Shown: in pieces, positions 6,419 through 8,505 of the stretch
How positions within the stretch are numbered: position 1 is the stretch's first letter
Layout of the letters: every line of letters begins with the position of its first letter
NCBI GenBank assembly: GCA_023250495.1
Contig: JAHFAP010000061.1
Coordinates: 1-8,505 of the forward strand
Source: Deltaproteobacteria bacterium
GTDB lineage: Bacteria > Desulfobacterota > Binatia > UBA9968
Length of the DNA stretch: 8,505 nt
Direction: 5' to 3'
Translations under genes and position numbers: made by a program
The notes under the pieces: generated by a model
Told to the model about the DNA's origin: nothing
What the model saw: the letters and a program-made list of their open reading frames with translations, nothing else
Databases searched by the model: none

Positions 6419-7084
6419 CTAATACAAATAGACCAGACCGTAGAGAACCGGCCAAAGCCCCACCACGAACGTCCAATACATCCCACAGAGCTGAACTCCG
6501 GCGTAATCCCGCTCCGAGAATCGACCTCTCCATGCCTGCGCCAGGACCACGATCAGCCAGAGCAGGGCGCCGAAAACGTGAACGCCGTGACATCCGATCA
6601 GTGTATAAAAGGTCGCGCCGTAGACGCCGCTCGACAGCGTCAGGCCATAGCGAATCAGGCGGAGCCACTCATAACCCTGCACGCTGAGAAAGATGGCTCC
6701 CAACAACGCGGCCGCGAACAGCCATCTTAGAAGCAGCGCCGATTTTCCCTGGCGCGCCGCCCTCAGAGCGACGCGCATGGCGACCCCGCTCAGCAGCAGA
6801 ATAACCGTGTTCACTCCGGTAACCTCCACAGGCAAGCGCGGCTGAAAAGGAGGCGGCCAGGCCGGGCTGGCGATGCGGAAGACGATGAACGCGCCGATCA
6901 AACCGGAGAAAAACATCGCCTCCGCCGCCAGAAACATCAACAGCGCCAGACGGGCATTGCTCACAATCGGCTGTGGCGCAACGATGGGCGGAGCAGGCGG
7001 CTCGCCCCCGCCAAAAACCGGAACTGCCAGCTCCTCGCTGGCCGCCGGCTCAATCACCTTGCGTGCAATCGCTTCCCGCGCCAT
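6419..7084 (-). CDS. coxC: Cytochrome c oxidase subunit III, first copy
   Basis: This 221-residue protein is a heme-copper oxidase subunit III of the short bacterial form. A Pro-rich, non-conserved N-terminal stretch (residues 1-40) precedes about five transmembrane helices. The conserved helix Glu is present as E55 in FLAAEAMFFSGLIGAF (51-66). Other family marks are QGYEWLRL and the segment GATFYTLIGCHGVHVFGAL with its paired His. Subunit III binds lipid and stabilises the proton uptake and active site of subunit I in the membrane; it carries no metal itself. The ATG at 7082-7084 lacks a strong Shine-Dalgarno and follows the heptad hairpin, so its expression may depend on RNA structure. It lies downstream of the haem A genes. 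A second, clearly different subunit III gene lies about 2.3 kb downstream. Confidence 0.9.
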   Translation of the reverse strand: MAREAIARKVIEPAASEELAVPVFGGGEPPAPPIVAPQPIVSNARLALLMFLAAEAMFFSGLIGAFIVFRIASPAWPPPFQPRLPVEVTGVNTVILLLSGVAMRVALRAARQGKSALLLRWLFAAALLGAIFLSVQGYEWLRLIRYGLTLSSGVYGATFYTLIGCHGVHVFGALLWLIVVLAQAWRGRFSERDYAGVQLCGMYWTFVVGLWPVLYGLVYLY

Positions 7085-7090
7085 ATTCGT

Positions 7091-7160
7091 AGCTGTCAGC
7101 CTTCAGCCATGACTTGAACTCTCGGCTCCAAGCTGAACGCTGACGGCTGACTGCTGATTG
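7091..7160. repeat. Inverted repeat made of NNTCAGC heptads
   Basis: The gap between the 35-aa gene and the subunit III gene contains two 17-base arms, 7091-7107 and 7132-7148, that are complementary at 15 of 17 positions across a 24-base loop. The right side, read on the minus strand from 7159 down to 7132, is four perfect tandem heptads: AATCAGC, AGTCAGC, CGTCAGC, GTTCAGC. The left side holds two heptads in the opposite orientation (TGTCAGC at 7094-7100, CTTCAGC at 7101-7107). In RNA this can fold into a long hairpin in the leader of the subunit III message. There is no U-run after it, so it is not a classical terminator. It could be a dispersed intergenic repeat, an RNA-stability element or an attenuator; the sequence alone does not decide. 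Confidence 0.75.
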
Positions 7161-7268
7161 CTACCGGACTATCATATACCCGATCAGCGCTCCGATGTAG
7201 AGCAAAGTCACCACCGCTAGAATAAGGCCGAAGCGCAGATTCCTCGCCTTCAAGCTTCCCCGATCCAT
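7161..7268 (-). CDS. 35-aa single-span membrane protein, possible cytochrome oxidase small assembly protein
   Basis: A short open frame (ATG at 7266-7268, TAG at 7161-7163) starts five bases after the ctaB stop. It encodes a basic, soluble N-terminus (MDRGSLKARNLRFG) followed by one hydrophobic helix (LILAVVTLLYIGALIGYMIV, residues 15-34) and a final Arg. This layout of two to four basic residues, then one helix with a Gly, resembles the tiny proteins annotated as cytochrome oxidase small assembly protein in other bacterial cox operons, which sit next to coxC or ctaG. The family assignment is by topology and position, not by a diagnostic motif. The frame is too short for ordinary ORF cut-offs, and no clear Shine-Dalgarno is seen, so translation would probably depend on coupling to ctaB. 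The positive-inside rule would place the N-terminus in the cytoplasm. Confidence 0.62.
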   Translation of the reverse strand: MDRGSLKARNLRFGLILAVVTLLYIGALIGYMIVR

Positions 7269-7273
7269 CGTCG

Positions 7274-8188
7274 CTACCACAAGAATGATGGCATTCGGTC
7301 AAGCGCCATCACTACCAACAGCACCGGCAAATAAATCAACGAGGCGAACAGCAGCCGCCGCGCCGCCGTCGAGGTTCGCGTCATGGCCAAGCGGATGCCA
7401 TAGGAGAGTAAGCCGCCTCCGAGCACAAGCGCCGCCACAAAGTATAGCGCACCGGTCATGCCGATGAGCGTCGGCAGCAGGCTCACCGCCAGCAAGGCCA
7501 GACAGTGCTCGATGATTTGGCGGCCGGTGCTGCGGCCGTCGGGCTCAACGATGGGCAGGAAGCGGATGCCCGCGCGGCTGAAGTCGTCGCGGTAAAGGCT
7601 CGCGATCGCCAGCGTATGCGGAATCTGCCAGAGGAACAGAATGGCGAACAACACCCAGGCGCCAACGCCCAGCTCGCCCCGGGCCGCGGTCCAGCCGATG
7701 ACCGGGGGCAGCGCTCCAGGCACCGCCCCGATGATTCCGCAGAGCGAGCTCTTTTGCTTGAGCGGAGTATAGACAAAGAGGTAACTCGCCACGATCGCCG
7801 CCGTGACCAAAACGCTCACACTGTTGACCGCGACCGCCAAAACCACCAGCCCCGCGGCGGCGACCGCCGCTCCGAAGAGTAGCGCCTCAGCCGGTTGAAT
7901 CCGGCCCTCCGGCAGCGGACGACGGCGCGTGCGCTCCATGAGCGCGTCCGATCTGCGCTCCAGGAACTGGTTGAGCGCCAGGGTGCCTCCCGAAGCAAGC
8001 GCGGTCCCAATGAGTGTTGCAACCAGCCGCGAATAGCCCGGCGCGGAGTCGGAGCCGAGATAGTAACCGACGAACGTCGTCACCAAGACCATCAAGGAGA
8101 CGCGCGGTTTGGTAAGCTCAAGAAAATCCGCGATCCGCCGGTACCCGCCGCTGAGCGAGATCTCCACAGTCCCCGCGGTAAAGCTCAT
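7274..8188 (-). CDS. ctaB: Protoheme IX farnesyltransferase (haem O synthase)
   Basis: This 304-residue protein belongs to the UbiA prenyltransferase superfamily, CtaB/CyoE branch, and has the family's usual length of about 300. It transfers a farnesyl group from farnesyl diphosphate to the vinyl group of haem B, forming haem O in the membrane. The first Asp-rich metal/diphosphate site is visible as N73, E77 and D81 followed by the basic MERTRRRPLP segment (residues 84-93). The second site is YRDDFSRAGIRFLPIV (residues 199-214) with D201 and D202. About eight or nine hydrophobic helices fill the rest; LWQIPHTLAIASLYRD (186-201) is a typical CyoE helix. The ATG at 8186-8188 overlaps the ctaA stop. 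The next small gene begins five bases after its stop. Together with ctaA it supplies haem A to the oxidase encoded around it. Confidence 0.93.
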   Translation of the reverse strand: MSFTAGTVEISLSGGYRRIADFLELTKPRVSLMVLVTTFVGYYLGSDSAPGYSRLVATLIGTALASGGTLALNQFLERRSDALMERTRRRPLPEGRIQPAEALLFGAAVAAAGLVVLAVAVNSVSVLVTAAIVASYLFVYTPLKQKSSLCGIIGAVPGALPPVIGWTAARGELGVGAWVLFAILFLWQIPHTLAIASLYRDDFSRAGIRFLPIVEPDGRSTGRQIIEHCLALLAVSLLPTLIGMTGALYFVAALVLGGGLLSYGIRLAMTRTSTAARRLLFASLIYLPVLLVVMALDRMPSFLW

Positions 8189-8505
8189 GCCGAGACCTCC
8201 TCCGATCTGCCCGCTGCGCCAGCGACAACAAAACCCGGCTGCTCCATCAAACGGCTGCGCGTGAGAAGCTTAAAGGATCGCAAAGTCAGGACGACGTTGC
8301 TTGCCAGCATCAGCGCTCCGACCACCACATGGCTGGTCCTGAGGATCACTGCCCAGGAAGGAGGGAAGATGATCGTGTATCTCCCGAGGTACGACCACAA
8401 GCCCAGCGCCAGCTGCAAGAACAACAATCCGGCGAGCAACGCGGTCGGAGTAAAAAATTCTATCCGTTCCAGGTGCCTGCGCCAGATGCGCGCGCCGAGC
8501 AGGAT
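8185..8505 (-). CDS. ctaA: Haem A synthase (CtaA/COX15 family), C-terminal part, 5' end outside window
   Basis: The reading frame is open from the window edge (starting ILLGARIWRR) to a TGA at 8185-8187, giving 106 residues of a C-terminal fragment. It shows two hydrophobic helices and the motif RTSHVVVGAL, which matches the conserved His-containing transmembrane segment of the second half of CtaA/COX15, where the His acts as a haem ligand in the family. The family oxidises the C8 methyl of haem O to a formyl group, making haem A for aa3-type oxidases in the cytoplasmic membrane. The stop overlaps the start of the haem O synthase gene (ATGA), so the two steps of haem A synthesis are translationally coupled. 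A TTG inside the fragment at 8437-8439 could be mistaken for a start, but the frame continues upstream with sensible sequence. The short hydrophilic tail after the last helix carries no recognisable motif. Confidence 0.82.
   Translation of the reverse strand: MLLGARIWRRHLERIEFFTPTALLAGLLFLQLALGLWSYLGRYTIIFPPSWAVILRTSHVVVGALMLASNVVLTLRSFKLLTRSRLMEQPGFVVAGAAGRSEEVSA

Noticed and set aside
6410..6424. TTAGGGTTAGG, a telomere-like word after the first subunit III gene
   Set aside because: Only about one and a half units, overlapping a stop codon; chance occurrence.
7096..7302. 68-codon minus-strand frame across the ctaB end and the heptad repeat
   Set aside because: It runs in a different frame from ctaB and the 35-aa gene, crosses the hairpin repeat and has no hydrophobic or conserved pattern.

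Overview
The window is a block of genes all read from the minus strand, so the description runs from high to low coordinates. It looks like the chromosome of a GC-rich, aerobically respiring Gram-negative bacterium. The aa3/caa3-type cytochrome oxidase genes, the short five-helix subunit III proteins, the small CxxC membrane protein and the DUF420 protein resemble oxidase clusters of deltaproteobacteria-like, NC10 or Rokubacteria-like lineages. That placement is an inference from gene content; no taxonomic marker is present.

Region A (8505 to 6419) is a haem A / oxidase module: the 3' end of a haem A synthase gene (ctaA, cut by the window edge), haem O synthase ctaB (ATGA overlap with ctaA), an unlisted 35-codon single-span membrane protein gene immediately after ctaB, an intergenic inverted repeat built of heptads, and a first cytochrome oxidase subunit III gene.

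Region B (6418 to about 4420) separates the two oxidase blocks. It holds an exported YVTN-type beta-propeller protein, a YgaP-like membrane rhodanese, and about 200 bp with a possible degraded transposase tail and then a promoter candidate with a perfect TTGACA box.

Region C (4403 to 2790) is a second, tightly packed oxidase block: a small CAVC membrane protein, a second and divergent subunit III (Asp in place of the usual helix Glu), subunit IV, and a DUF420 (YozB/CtaM-type) assembly protein starting at TTG. Subunits I and II are not in the window and presumably lie upstream of ctaA or elsewhere.

Region D (2667 to 84) is a complete ABC importer of the nitrate/sulfonate/taurine/NMT1 class: binding protein, permease and ATPase, translationally overlapped and probably driven from a promoter in the 122-bp gap after the DUF420 gene. 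Its substrate cannot be read from the sequence.

The best leads are the two microprotein genes (35 aa and 96 aa) in the oxidase blocks, the two unlike subunit III copies, the propeller/rhodanese pair beside a possible transposase scar, and the heptad hairpin repeat. I see no CRISPR array, tRNA, rRNA or intact mobile element.
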